Assembly (NCBI GenBank): GCA_037951105.1
Contig: JBAMJV010003063.1
Coordinates: 1 to 64,000 of the forward strand
DNA from: Echinarachnius parma
Lineage: Eukaryota > Echinodermata > Echinoidea > Clypeasteroida > Echinarachniidae
Reading direction: 5' to 3'
DNA: 64,000 nucleotides
Positions 1 to 10,252 of this stretch are shown here, piece by piece. The position numbers and the translations under genes are program-made. The first letter of the stretch is position 1. Each line of letters starts with the position of its first letter. The notes under the pieces were generated by a model, which saw only the letters and a program-made list of their open reading frames with translations, was not told the origin of the DNA and made no database searches.

Positions 1-1300
1 CCTGTGCTAAATGTATACCACCTTCCAAAGTGGAGATACAGCTATTTGAAGGTTGGAGCCAGAGGGTAACCCGCAGGAAGCGGCGCCCCTGTAAAAAATC
101 TATGGGAAAATGCCTCTCAAAGTGCAATTTTTCCTAAAAGTAAAACGTTAATCACTTTGTAAAAACTAAATCTATAGCTACAATGTAGCATGTAACAGTA
201 ACGCAAAAGGAGGCGACCTCATGACACATGACCATATGTGAGAGTTCTTCATTTTCACTTCATAGTTTGGTGAAATAAAAAAAATATAATATTATACCGT
301 ATTGGAGTGGGGGGGGGGGGTGGGGGGGGGGGGTGGGCACATGAATATGCAGTTTACTTTTAGACTGATTTCCCCGTTGTGTTTTTTAGGGGCACGTGAC
401 AAAAACAGGTACATTGCCCCCACAATATTGCATGGAGCATGCGGTACGGTGTCCGTGTCCCCCACTTTGGGCCCCCATGCCCCCCCCCCCTTTTTTTAAG
501 ACTATGTTATGTAACTGCATGTGCATACAAACAACAGCTGAGCCTGGCTTGTCGAGTTTAAGTCATATCCGGCAGGTCGTTAACAAAGATTACAAGCCCC
601 AAAACACTTCCTTGATGCCACCAAAGATCCATGTAGGATCTTTGATGCCACTCGTCATAGCACACATAGAACAACAACAACAACAACAACAACATTGGAC
701 ACGCCCACTTTTTCTATCACATGGCATCACTGAGTGCATGGAATATAGTAGACGGTACCCAGGTAATTTACGCTGATACTTGATATGCATTATATTAACT
801 GATGCGCGCTTCTAATTAGGTGCATCGTGATCATTGTGTATGTAAGATATATTCCTGCATAAGGATGATATGTTTGCCTAAAGGTACATAATGCGCCATG
901 GCCAGTCGGTCGGCGCGGGTGTGCATGTGCACGTACGTGCGCGCTACAGCCAGATATATAATGCAGCTAGCTACCAAGCATTCACGAATACGACTACGAG
1001 ATCGAGAGGGAAAACGTTGGAAAGAGATGCCCGTCGTCTCTAGTCTTGATGGTGCTATAGAAACGACCCCGAGTTTACTACTGCCACTACTGCAACAAAC
1101 AGTTCAGGCTCCGGTTAAAGACAAAGCCAGGTAATTATTCAAAATACGAGGCCGAGGATTTGGGCGTAAATAAAACTGATGGTGATCGATCGGCGCTAAT
1201 AATAATTCACTAATGTACCCGCACTCCGCCGGTGTCGGCACCCTACGCCGCTAGCTACCCGTGGCGCGCTCGTGAAGAGGACCCTACTAAACACAAATAT
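1..1300. other. No recognised gene; simple repeats
   Basis: Only short low-complexity features are visible: a G tract near 309-333, a C tract near 481-490 and a CAA run near 672-694. A segment near 990-1130 ends in CCAG followed by GTAATT and could be a 5' non-coding exon of PGAP4, but nothing else supports it. Confidence 0.4.
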
Positions 1301-1318
1301 ATATATATATATTTTTCC

Positions 1319-1445
1319 TTAACCCTAAAAAGGCCGGGCTATTTGAGGTATTTCTACGGCCGGGGGGGGGGGGGGGGGGGGGAGCGGGGGGGGGGGGGCG
1401 GGGGAGGGGGGGGGTGCCATTATGGCCCCCCCTTAACCCCCCTCC
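1319..1445. repeat. G-rich repeat with a segment shared with 2081-2110
   Basis: A segment of about 28 bp beginning TTAACCCTAAAAAGG also occurs at 2080. It is followed here by long G runs to about 1415. Fragment of an interspersed repeat of unknown family. DNA from about 1446 to 2060 is AT-rich and shows no recognisable gene. Confidence 0.4.
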
Positions 1446-2067
1446 GCGATTTTTTTTATTGCTCCAAAACGCGGTAAAAACTAATAAGATGACGCGCCGC
1501 TGCTTGGTAACTTTTTTCTTTTGGGTCTTGCGCATATTTTAAAACAAAAATTTTGAAAATCGGACGTACCGTTACAAAGTCACGTGACCTTTTGTCTATG
1601 CATGTCAGTCCGAAAATCCCTCAATTTCATGATTTGTGTACAAAACATGGAAATATCAGTTTTCGTAAAACGAGGTATATCATTAGTTATTTGGTCTTGT
1701 TTACATTTTATGTTTGTTTTGGGGTTCAAAATAGTTGAATTATTGTTAGTAATAAAATAAACAACAAAAACAATAAAATACATAAGAAATTATAAAAACA
1801 ATAGAATACATAAGGAAGAACCTGGCTCTTTCAAATTTTTTTGTTGTATTATCATTCCAAATGCTCTAAAGAATATATGTAGTGAAAACCAATGTTTAAT
1901 TATGAAGAATATATGATTTATGGGTAAAAATATGAATTTTATGACTATTTGCATAAATTACCATAAATATGCAAATTAATGAATTTTTCGAAAAAATTAA
2001 AATTACCATTGTATTCTATACACTTCACTTATCATGCGTACACATTTTCACGGCGATCGGCCGCAAA

Positions 2068-2128
2068 GCGGCCGAGATCTTAACCCTAAAAAGGCCGGGC
2101 TATTTGAGGTCTTTAAGATCTCGGCCGC
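2068..2128. repeat. Palindrome split by a 29-bp TTAA-flanked insert
   Basis: The arms GCGGCCGAGATC (2068-2079) and GATCTCGGCCGC (2117-2128) are exact inverse complements. Between them lies TTAA, a 29-bp segment (2084-2112) and a second TTAA. Removing the segment and one TTAA leaves a perfect 28-bp palindrome centred on TTAA, as expected for a target duplicated on insertion. Confidence 0.55.
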
Positions 2129-2483
2129 GAATTTATAGTTGTGACAAGCTCAATCACAATCCTGAAAATTATGCTAACTTTAGTAGCAATAATTTTCAGG
2201 GATAGTGAGTGCATGTGCACGTTACATTCAGAGCGTGTGAGTGAATGGCGAGGCGCGTTATACATAGCCCACCAGGTTCCCGTAATTAAACGGGTTTAAA
2301 AAATAACTTTTAATCAGTTTGCAGTCAGAGACAGATGAGATAAATCTGGCACTTCTTAATTCAGGGGCCTATTTTGAAACCATTAACCGTTAACGCAATA
2401 ACGGTAATCCAGTATCTTCTAGTTCTAGACTAAACTGTCAATCATCAGGTTATCACTGTCAGACAGTTCAAACTTTAATGTAA

Positions 2484-4199
2484 GGGCAGGTCCAAGCTAA
2501 TGTCCCCCTTGATGGTGAAAATTCATCTTCATTTTAGCTTTACAAATTTGGTATAATTTCAAAGCTAAAAGTCTGAAGTTTAGATTTTTAGTACAGAAAT
2601 TTGCATAATATGCATATTTAACGAGTAGTGAGCATCTAATTTGCATATTTCAAATATTAGCGTGACGTACGGGACATTGTATTTCTATTTTTAATTTTTA
2701 ATTTTATCAATCAAGCTTTAATTTCATATATGGGGACTAGTAAAACTAATCACTAGCAATAGTTAACCAAATTTTTAAGTGTCAAAATAACTAAATTATG
2801 CTAATAAGGGCGTGTCCAAACTGCAATGTCCCGTACGTCACAAAAATGAACACCTTTTTTTATATTTCAGTATGAAACACTGAATTTTTTTCTTTCATAT
2901 TTTGTGAAGTTCTAATTTATCATACTCTTGACTGGCTAGCTAAGTTTTATGAAAACAGCATTTTTCGTTTTGATTTTATTAGCTAATTAAGACATGTGAC
3001 GTACGGGACAAAAGTGTGACGTACGGGACATTTTCAGTGTTAAAGCAATGGCAAGCCAGGTGAAAATTATTTGTTTTGTGTTTTACCACTGATTATCATA
3101 ATAATTCTTGCATCTATACTCTTAACAAATTCAGAATAAATAGGTCTTACCTTTAGGAGTTACCTCTAAAAGTAATTACATAATTACCACATCATACTTC
3201 GCATTATAGCTACATACTGATGAAAATGTGTCTGGAGGGGGAAATTTGAAATACCTCATAATTACCTTTAAATAATTATCTGAAATACTAGACAGTCAAT
3301 TTGAGTAGGGAAACTGCATGTCTATGAAGGAAATATAGTATTACATTGGTTCAGTACACCGAGACCTTCCAAACACGTTAAAAAACTGCAAGAAAGTGCT
3401 AAAAAGGCACAAAATATTTTTAGTTTTTCTTCTAAATAGTCCCATGTGTAGGATTTCATGTAAGTTGCCAAATTTATGATGATTCTGTTTAATTTTCTCA
3501 TATTCAAATCTTTTTTGTCAATATTGAAAGTAATTTACATCAGATAGATGTATCCCACATCTTTTGAAGCCAAATCAAATATTAATTCTTAATTAGTAAT
3601 TAGCATAATTAATGCAAATTATCGGATTTCAGAGCTTCAATTTGTTAAAGTCTTATTATAATGTATTGCGGAAGCTGTTTTTGAGTTTTAAATCATCACA
3701 ATATTGAATAAATACAATAAGAACAAATATATTGCAAAATGGACCCAAAGATTTAAAAATAAAAGCAGGAAAATGACAAATAAAACATGAGGGAAAAATG
3801 TCCCGTACGTCACGCGCATACCTATTTTCTTTCATTAATTATCATGGGATAAAAGGTCATAATTTTTTTTTTTTTTTTGCAGTGCGTATATTAATGGTTA
3901 CTAAATGCATATATCAGGAATAAGTTGTTATCTGCCATGTAGATTCAGAGAGTTTTCACAATACACATTTTTTTAAAGTCATAATTTCTCTGGTCCCATA
4001 CGTCACGCTGCATATTTATTAGCATAATTAAATTTTAACGAGCATTTTGAATATTTTTTTTTGCATTTTAGGAAGGGACTATAAGTAGCTTTCCAAAGCA
4101 CCAAAAAGATTCCAGATCATAGCTCCTTCCTTTGAATAATATTCAATTGAAAGCTGTGAATGTCCCGTACGTCACAAGTCAAATAGCTTGGACCTGCCC
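2484..4199. mobile_element. 1.7-kb non-autonomous DNA transposon carrying seven TGTCCCGTACGTCAC motifs
   Basis: The termini are inverted repeats containing GGGCAGGTCCAAGCTA at the left end and, inverted, at the right end. Both ends are flanked by GTAA (2480-2483 and 4200-4203), a likely 4-bp target duplication. No transposase reading frame is present. Inside is a 15-base motif, GTGACGTACGGGACA or its complement, at 2662, 2827, 2996, 3016, 3799, about 3991 (variant) and 4161. The superfamily is not clear from the sequence. Confidence 0.7.
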
Positions 4200-4319
4200 G
4201 TAAATGAGGCCCCAAAAATGTCAGATTTTTGTTCTCACTGTGCTATCTACCATTGTCCATGTATGTGATTTAATACCATTGTCATTTCTTGTCCTCTATT
4301 TTGTTATTCTTCTCTGCAG

Positions 4320-4408
4320 GAAGATGAACCAGAAAAATGACGAATGAACCTACAGCTACATGAAGCAAGGGTGATGTAAAAGTCGAGGAAACTTGGTGAT
4401 GGTCTACG
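4320..4408 (+). promoter_or_regulatory. PGAP4 5' leader with splice acceptor and six upstream ATGs
   Basis: A pyrimidine-rich tract ending TTCTCTGCAG lies immediately before 4320 and looks like a splice acceptor, so at least one non-coding exon lies upstream. The 89-nt leader holds six ATGs before the main start. Most open tiny frames; the one at 4399 runs to 4611 in another frame and overlaps the coding start. This arrangement would be expected to limit ribosomes reaching the main ATG. Confidence 0.6.
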
Positions 4409-5770
4409 ATGAAGACGGGTCGTCTATTCCAGTGCGTCTGCTTTCCATTTCTACTCCTCAAAAGACTTCTTATTTGGCTGTGCTACCACCAAGCTCGGAG
4501 AAAGTTCATCCTTGCCTGTCTAGCGGTCTACGTCACCACGTTCGTGGTTATCTTGCCGTATCTCATGAAAGATCTTCCGCTCACCAAGTACTACAAAGTC
4601 TGGCATCGTAATCCCAACAGCATCATAACGGAAGCGAAGAAAGCGAATCGTCGGTATGCGGATCTTGCCGACGCCAAGCTTGCCGGTCTACCAAAAGCTG
4701 CCACAAAACGGCTGTACGAGGAGTCTAGCCAGCATAGCGACCTGGAGTTTGTCGTTGCTGTGGTAACGGTGCGTCGTAATGGTTACCATTTTGGTCCGAG
4801 GTATCTCACCCAGGTGATGGTCGCTCTGCATGAAGTTCTGCAACATTCCACGGATAGCGCCACTTTATTCATATGCAATGCGGATGGGGACAGAAGAAAA
4901 CACGAAGAAGCGATCGCTCTTTCCGAGTACTTCCCAACTGTGGATGTGAAGAGTTCTCCAGTGGATAACGAGTACGAACGGGAGAAGCTACACTACGTCT
5001 CCTGTCTGTCCGACGCGCAGAAATTCTCCGCAAAGTATGTCCTCCTCCTTCAGGATGATGCACTACCCCACAAAGATTTCTATTCGACCTTGAAATACAT
5101 TCTATCACACAGAATTGAGACCCAAATTCAACGTGGTGTCCTTCAAAGGGGACAGAGTGACTGGGCCTGGTTCAAACTGAACTTTCCAAACTCGCTCGCG
5201 AGATACGAAGGCAACTACTTCTTCGCACTTGAGTGGATTTCACTGAGTGCCTTGTTAACAGGTCTAGCAGTTGATCTACTTTTCGTTGTTTCATGTAAAC
5301 TGTGTTGTGCCTTTAATCCTGAAAGCCATGGAGTGAACAGTGCCTGTAGAAAGGCTTTTCCTTTGTTTGCGGTGTTCGTAGCGGTGTTTGGCTACTTCTT
5401 TCTCTTGATTTGGGTTTCGGGGAGAGGCTTCGTCAATCTTCCACGGTATCTGTCAGAGTCCTTCTACACTCTGGGGCCGGGCACGTCATGTTGTCTCCCT
5501 GCCGTTGTGTTCCCACGACAACAGATCCCAGGCATCTTGGGATACCTGCGAGGCGTCAAGCTCCACTCGGAGAATCCGCTCGACTTTGCTATGGACAACT
5601 ACCTTCAGGAGACTGGCATGCGACAGTACTTGATTAACCCAAACATATTCACTCATATCGGTGTGGAGTCGGCCCTTCATGGAGTTGCCAGCCCGAGCGC
5701 TGCTGAAGATTATCTCTTTTCCGTAAACTACTTGATAGATATGCTTCCAAACTTTTATCGCAATCAGTAA
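4409..5770 (+). CDS. PGAP4: PGAP4 / TMEM246, Golgi GPI-GalNAc transferase
   Basis: 453-residue intact protein, somewhat longer than the roughly 400-residue vertebrate form. PGAP4 adds N-acetylgalactosamine to the first mannose of GPI anchors in the Golgi. Visible architecture matches the family: an N-terminal membrane anchor (about residues 33-52); a GT-A-like half (about 111-275) with FEKEK-like YEREK at 189-193 and the acidic QDDALP motif at 215-220, where vertebrates have EDD; then two tandem membrane segments (about 276-297 and 316-336) that split the catalytic domain; then the C-terminal half with CCLPAVVFPR (361-370) and HIGVESALHG (416-425). The start has A at -3. The coding region is a single exon, as in vertebrates. 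The last 110 nt and 3' flank are repeated many times downstream in decayed form (5845-8810). Confidence 0.93.
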   Translation: MKTGRLFQCVCFPFLLLKRLLIWLCYHQARRKFILACLAVYVTTFVVILPYLMKDLPLTKYYKVWHRNPNSIITEAKKANRRYADLADAKLAGLPKAATKRLYEESSQHSDLEFVVAVVTVRRNGYHFGPRYLTQVMVALHEVLQHSTDSATLFICNADGDRRKHEEAIALSEYFPTVDVKSSPVDNEYEREKLHYVSCLSDAQKFSAKYVLLLQDDALPHKDFYSTLKYILSHRIETQIQRGVLQRGQSDWAWFKLNFPNSLARYEGNYFFALEWISLSALLTGLAVDLLFVVSCKLCCAFNPESHGVNSACRKAFPLFAVFVAVFGYFFLLIWVSGRGFVNLPRYLSESFYTLGPGTSCCLPAVVFPRQQIPGILGYLRGVKLHSENPLDFAMDNYLQETGMRQYLINPNIFTHIGVESALHGVASPSAAEDYLFSVNYLIDMLPNFYRNQ

Positions 5771-5927
5771 AATTTAGTTAAAAGGATACCTTTATCTTTG
5801 AGGACTCTTCTTTCAATTGCGCCAGTACTTCAAAACGCAGATGGGGTTGTCGGCCATTCATGGAATAGCTAGTCTTAGCGCTGCTGAAGACTTATCTCTT
5901 TTCTTTAAACTACATGATAGACATATC

Positions 5928-6262
5928 GGGGCTCCACACTTACATTTTTTGTCAGTGGCCCGGTCGGGCCAGTGAAATAATTTCTTCCCCTTTTCTGGTG
6001 GCCTGGTGGCCTGATAGAAAAATTTACTGGCCCGAAAATTTGATTTCATGAGAAAACTTTTTACTTTTCAAAATATCACTCTTTCCTAATCAAACCTGGG
6101 ATAGAAGATGAAGCATGACATGAAACAAAACAAGATTTTTCTGATTTTGTCAATGTCGGGTAGAAAATCTGCTTACCCGATCGGGCCACCAAAATATGAC
6201 TTTTATACTTTTTGCTGGCCCGAAGTGCAATTTCACTGGCCCAGTGCGAGTGTCGAGCCCTG
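5928..6262. mobile_element. hAT-like MITE of the GGGCCA/GGGCAAG family
   Basis: Begins GGGGCTCCACACTTAC and ends GTGTCGAGCCCTG, with internal inverted blocks around GGCCCGATCGGGCCA. It sits inside the first decayed copy of the PGAP4 tail, which resumes at 6263. Related copies occur at 31295, 40968, 41960, 42443, 42991, 43718 and 54633. Clear 8-bp target duplications were not found here. Confidence 0.65.
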
Positions 6263-7177
6263 GATATAAGCTTCCAGAATGTATTGCAATAAGTAAAATT
6301 CAGTTTGGAGGATATATCTTTGAGGACACTTTCTTTCAATTGCGCCAACACTTAAAAACGCAGATAAGGGTTGTCGGCCCTTCATGGAATAGCGAGTCTA
6401 AGCGCTGCTGAAGACTTCTTTTCTTTAAACTACATGATAGATAATAAACTTCCAGAATCCAGACTTTTATCGCAATCAGTAAAATTAAGTTTGGAGGATA
6501 TATCTTTGAGGACACTTTCTTTCATTTGAGCCAGAACTTAAAAGCTCAGATATGGGTTGTTGGGCATGTCACCCTTCATGGAATGTTTGAGCGCTACTGA
6601 AGAATTATCTCTTTTTTGTAAACTAGATTATAATCACAATCATTACAATTTATTTCAAAGGATATTACTCTTCAATTATGCCAGAACTCCTTGTTGACCA
6701 TACATTGCGAGACAAACGAATATCACTAGCGATATTATTTCCGCAATGAGTAATATATTTAGTATTAATTCAGATGTAGGTTTTCGGGCATGACCCTCAT
6801 AGAATAGCCAGTTTGAGCGCTGCTGAAAACTGATCTCTTTTCTGTAAACTACTTGATAGATATATCCTACACTTCCAGATTTTTCATCGCAATCAGTAAA
6901 ATTGAATTCAAATCACAAAGGATATATCTGTTGCTTTCAGTTGTGCCAGTGCTTAAAAAACATGTTCTCTCACTTAGGGGTTGTCGACCCTTCGTGTAAT
7001 AGCCAGTCTAACAGCTGCTGAAGATTAGCTATTTGCTGTAAACTGTATGATAGAGCTCTTTATCACCTGACTTAGTAAATACAGTACAAATGAGCTGCCA
7101 TAAAATATTACATGGCACTGTTACATGGCAATCAGATGATAAAACAGTTGTTAACTTTGCTGTCGGGGAAAATCATG

Positions 7178-7305
7178 GAATGTTCCCCTCGGGATTTAAA
7201 ATGCTATTTCGTGAAGAAAATAAGTCCCTCGGTTACATCTCGGGACTTATTTACTCTTCCCTCAATAGCATTTAAAATCCCTCGGGAGTGGAACATTCCG
7301 TACTT
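7178..7305. mobile_element. Foldback element inside a PGAP4-tail copy
   Basis: The left arm GAATGTTCCCCTCGGG is answered by CCCTCGGGAGTGGAACATTC on the right, and the inner arms also pair (AAAATGCTATT with AATAGCATTTAAAAT). It enlarges the fifth tail copy. No coding capacity; family unknown. Confidence 0.5.
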
Positions 7306-7724
7306 TTCCCTCCACCACCAGTTAACACCTGTATAATGTTTCCAGATTCTCCTCTCAATCAGTACAATTTAATTCAACAGTTCAAAGGATATACCAAGAG
7401 AAAACTCTTCTGAATTGTGGCAGTACTTTATCAACTCAAACATTTTTCTGCATCTTAGGTGCTGATTGTGAAATAGCCAGTAATAATAGGTGCAGCTGAA
7501 TATAATGTAAACTCGCTAAATTACTTGATATCTAGATAATTATATCTTGCCAGATATTTATTGCAATCAGTAACATTTAATTCAAAGGAAATATCGAGTT
7601 TGCTTGCTCTCCATTGGGCAAGTACTTGATCAACTGAACTATTTTCACTAACACAGGTGTTAATGGCACATCATAGAGCTCTAGTAAAATGGGTGCTGAA
7701 GATTATCTAGAAGTTCTAGTTATA

Positions 7725-8242
7725 CAGGGTGGCCCAAAAAAAACGGAACGGGGCCCTTCTCAAAATACAGCAACACAATTATTATGTCCAACGGATAGGG
7801 TGTCTTTTCCAATGATCAACGATACCAAGAACAGCCATTTTGGTTGAGTAGTTTTTGTTCTAGGGCGTTGTGAGTGACATGATGTCAGGTTCCGTTTTTT
7901 GTCAATTTTACCTAGTCAGGGCCATTCAAACCGCTCGCACCGCCTTTCATAGCATATAACACAGCGCGCCTTTGGCAGTGTGCACTCAGCCGTGTGCTGA
8001 GATAATGGGCATCGTATTACGGGCAGTGAGTGCGGTTTTACTGGCCCTGACTAGGTACAAATTGACAAAAATTGGCACCTGACATGGTCTCACTCACAGC
8101 GTCCTAAAACAAAAACTACACGACCAAAATTACTGTTCTTGGTATCGTTTTTCATTGGAAAAGACACCCTAACTGATGGACATATATAGTTTGGTACTAT
8201 ATTTTGGGAAGTGCCCCGTTCCATTTTTGTTTGGCCACCCTG
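7725..8242. mobile_element. Mariner-like MITE, copy 1
   Basis: Termini CAGGGTGGCCCAAAA and TTGGCCACCCTG with TA on both sides (7723-7724, 8243-8244) fit a Tc1/mariner-type element. It is a 518-bp foldback whose inner arms pair too (TACCTAGTCAGGGCC with GGCCCTGACTAGGTA). A second copy lies at 25422-25956. Non-autonomous. Confidence 0.75.
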
Positions 8243-8408
8243 TATAGATATCTTTCCAGATATTTATTGCAATCCAACAAAGTTTATTTAATTCTTTGAG
8301 GACTAGCTCACATTCCTTTCAATGGTGCCAGTACTTAAAATCAACTCATACATCTGTACTGTCACATAGGTGATGATTCAATGGCTGCGGAAGAAACTAG
8401 TAGTAGTA

Positions 8409-8597
8409 CAGTCAAACCTGTGTACACTGACCTCCCAAGGGAAACAAAAATAGTGGCAACTATAAATAAGTGACCACTATAGACAGGTTAAACATTATTT
8501 TCTCTGCAGGGGATCACGTTTGGTGGCCGCTATAGGCAGGTAGCCATAAGACAGGTTGGCTGCTATAGACAGGTGGCCACAAAGACAGGTTAGAGTG
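8409..8597. mobile_element. CAGTCAAACCTGT-type MITE, copy 1
   Basis: Starts CAGTCAAACCTGTG and ends with a decayed inverted copy. The interior repeats GTGGCC, ACAGGT and CTATAGACAGG words. Other copies are at 25383-26086 (interrupted) and 33905-34070. Confidence 0.6.
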
Positions 8598-8956
8598 CCT
8601 GTTAGACTTATTTTATTTCCAGATTCCAGATTGTTGTCGCAATTAGTAAAAAAATAATTCCAAGCAATAAAATGTATATATATCTATATTTGAGAGTTGT
8701 ATAAATTTTCAGCAGTATTTTCCATATTTATATCTATATTTGTGAACTTTTGCTATCAATTGCTTTCAGGGGTTCCAGTACTTTATCAACTCAGACGTAA
8801 TATTTTTTCTCATGAGTGTTGAGTCACCAAACATTTGGGATACCAAAGTTGTTCTTTATAAAAAAATTGTACTAATTGCCAAACGAGGCAACTAATTTAC
8901 AACTTTTTTATGTTCTTCCTTGTTTTTAGGCCACCCAATTCGAGTTATGGGTAATG

Positions 8957-9214
8957 GCCTGTAGTCCCACTGTACCGTTTCTCCTTCCATTTCCTATCCG
9001 ACCAAAATGTGGCAAAACGATCAGTATCTAACAAATTTAGTTGACGTTCCATGACGTTTCGTTTCACGTGAAACGGAGCCGAATTAAAAGTATCACACTA
9101 CTGTAGTCCATTTCAAACTTGGTCTGCATAATTTTGTTTCCTGCTAGTAGCCTACCTTCCGGATGTCAAGCCGATAGGAAACAGAAGGGAAAATGGTGCA
9201 GTGGGACTGGGCCA
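8957..9214. mobile_element. GGCCTAGTCCCACT-type MITE, copy 1
   Basis: Inverted termini GGCCTGTAGTCCCACT and CAGTGGGACTGGGCC. Internal words such as TCTCCTTCC, CCTATCCG, CGTTTCACGTGAAACG and GATACTTTTAATTTGG recur in inverse orientation at 23753-24005. About 258 bp, non-coding. Confidence 0.65.
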
Positions 9215-9340
9215 TATAAGGAAAGTTTCAAAGGGTTCTTGCTACTTGAGAGTGTCGTGGTATATTGGTTCGGGCCTTTGTCTTTCAATACGAGGGTCGT
9301 GAGTTTGATTCCCAGCCGCGGCACGTGTGTCCTTTATGCC

Positions 9341-9680
9341 GCCCTCAGACCGGGCTACGCTCTAGCCACGATCTAGACAATAGCTGATCACAATCGCTGG
9401 AATGTACCTGCAAAATGTCTTTTGTCCAATGAGGATCTGAAGATCGCCGAAGACCCACGACCGCTTTCGACATGTCGAAAGCGGTCGTGGGTCTTTGGCG
9501 ACCTACTCTTTTGTTCAGGGAGCCATTGTCCATGCATGAGAGGCTATCCTTTCACCTATGTGCGATAATCTTCCCATTCATTCGTCATTTAATCATCGTT
9601 CGGACAGTGCTTCGCCTCCCACTGCCAAATTTATGAATGGGGATTAGGAGCGCAGCGAGAGCGTAGCCTGTGTGAGGGGG
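9341..9680. mobile_element. Foldback element inserted in the SINE
   Basis: The left terminus (CCGCCCTCAGACCGGGC then TACGCTCTAGC) and the inverse of the right terminus (CCCCCCTCACACAGGC then TACGCTCTCGC) are similar. TAT precedes and follows. The interior carries a perfect palindrome at 9450-9495. No coding capacity. Confidence 0.5.
9450..9495. repeat. Perfect 46-bp palindrome with no spacer
   Basis: Every base from 9450 to 9472 pairs with 9495 to 9473, centred on CGACATGTCG. With one G-T mismatch it extends to 9446-9499. The arm reads AAGACCCACGACCGCTTTCG and continues into ACA at the centre. Confidence 0.95.
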
Positions 9681-9885
9681 GTATTAGCAAGACACTTTAT
9701 TCACAATTGCTGCTCTTAACCGAGGTGTAGTAAATGGGTACTTGGCAGGAATGTATTCCTTGAAATGCTTGAGCGCCCCATCAGACATGGTAGCTCGGCT
9801 AAAGCCAAGGTAATAATGCTCCGAGCGCTTTGGGACTTTGGTGATAAAGCGCTATATAAAAATGGATATTATTATAACTTATATT

Positions 9886-10252
9886 TTACATTGAAATTGA
9901 TATATTATCATACAATCATGTACATTAGCCTCGAATTTGGAAGGCTTTTTGCAAGGTAAATAGTACCCCTTCAACAGGTGTACTCGATTAAGCAGTAACA
10001 ATTTCCATAAGAGACATACAAAATGTTTGAGTGGTCAAATTGTACCCCTTTAAATGTTATCCCCATTAAGCAGAGACTATTCTACTATACAATCATGTAC
10101 TTGCATACTAATTCATTCAAAAAGAAAATAATGTGTATAAAACGTATTATTAGGTTCAGTAATAATGTATGAAACTTCAACTCTGGTTTGTACATGTAAC
10201 ACAATTATTTTGTTGTTTATATTACCAAATGTTTATATTTTTGATCAGTTTC
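9886..10252. other. AT-rich DNA with nothing recognised
   Basis: No open frame of note, no exon-like pattern and no clear repeat family. Ordinary intergenic DNA as far as can be seen. Confidence 0.5.

Larger units (their letters stand above)
5845..8810 (+). repeat. Decayed tandem array of the PGAP4 3' end
   Basis: The segment covering the last PGAP4 codons and proximal 3' UTR recurs about eight to nine times, at roughly 5845, 6366, 6559, 6785, 6977, 7455, 7645, 8360 and possibly 8770. The basic spacing is about 190 bp. Shared words include GCGCTGCTGAAGA, CTCTTTTCTGTAAACTAC, TTTATCGCAATCAGTAAAAT and TTCAATTGTGCCAGTACTT. Copies become less alike with distance and several have been enlarged by different MITE insertions. 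None keeps an open frame, so they are non-coding copies, possibly partly transcribed as 3' UTR. Confidence 0.85.
9235..9885 (+). mobile_element. tRNA-derived SINE, interrupted
   Basis: The head has A-box-like TATATTGGTTCGGG and B-box-like GTTTGATTCCCAG. The body resumes at about 9686 with GCAAGACACTTTATTCACA, AAATGGGTACTTGGCAGG and the tail AAGCGCTATATAAAAATGG. The two parts are separated by an inserted foldback element (9341-9680). The tail type resembles SINEs of marine deuterostomes. Confidence 0.6.

Noticed and set aside
898-1134. 78-residue frame near the window start
   Set aside because: No similarity or domain; at most the area could hold a non-coding 5' exon of PGAP4.
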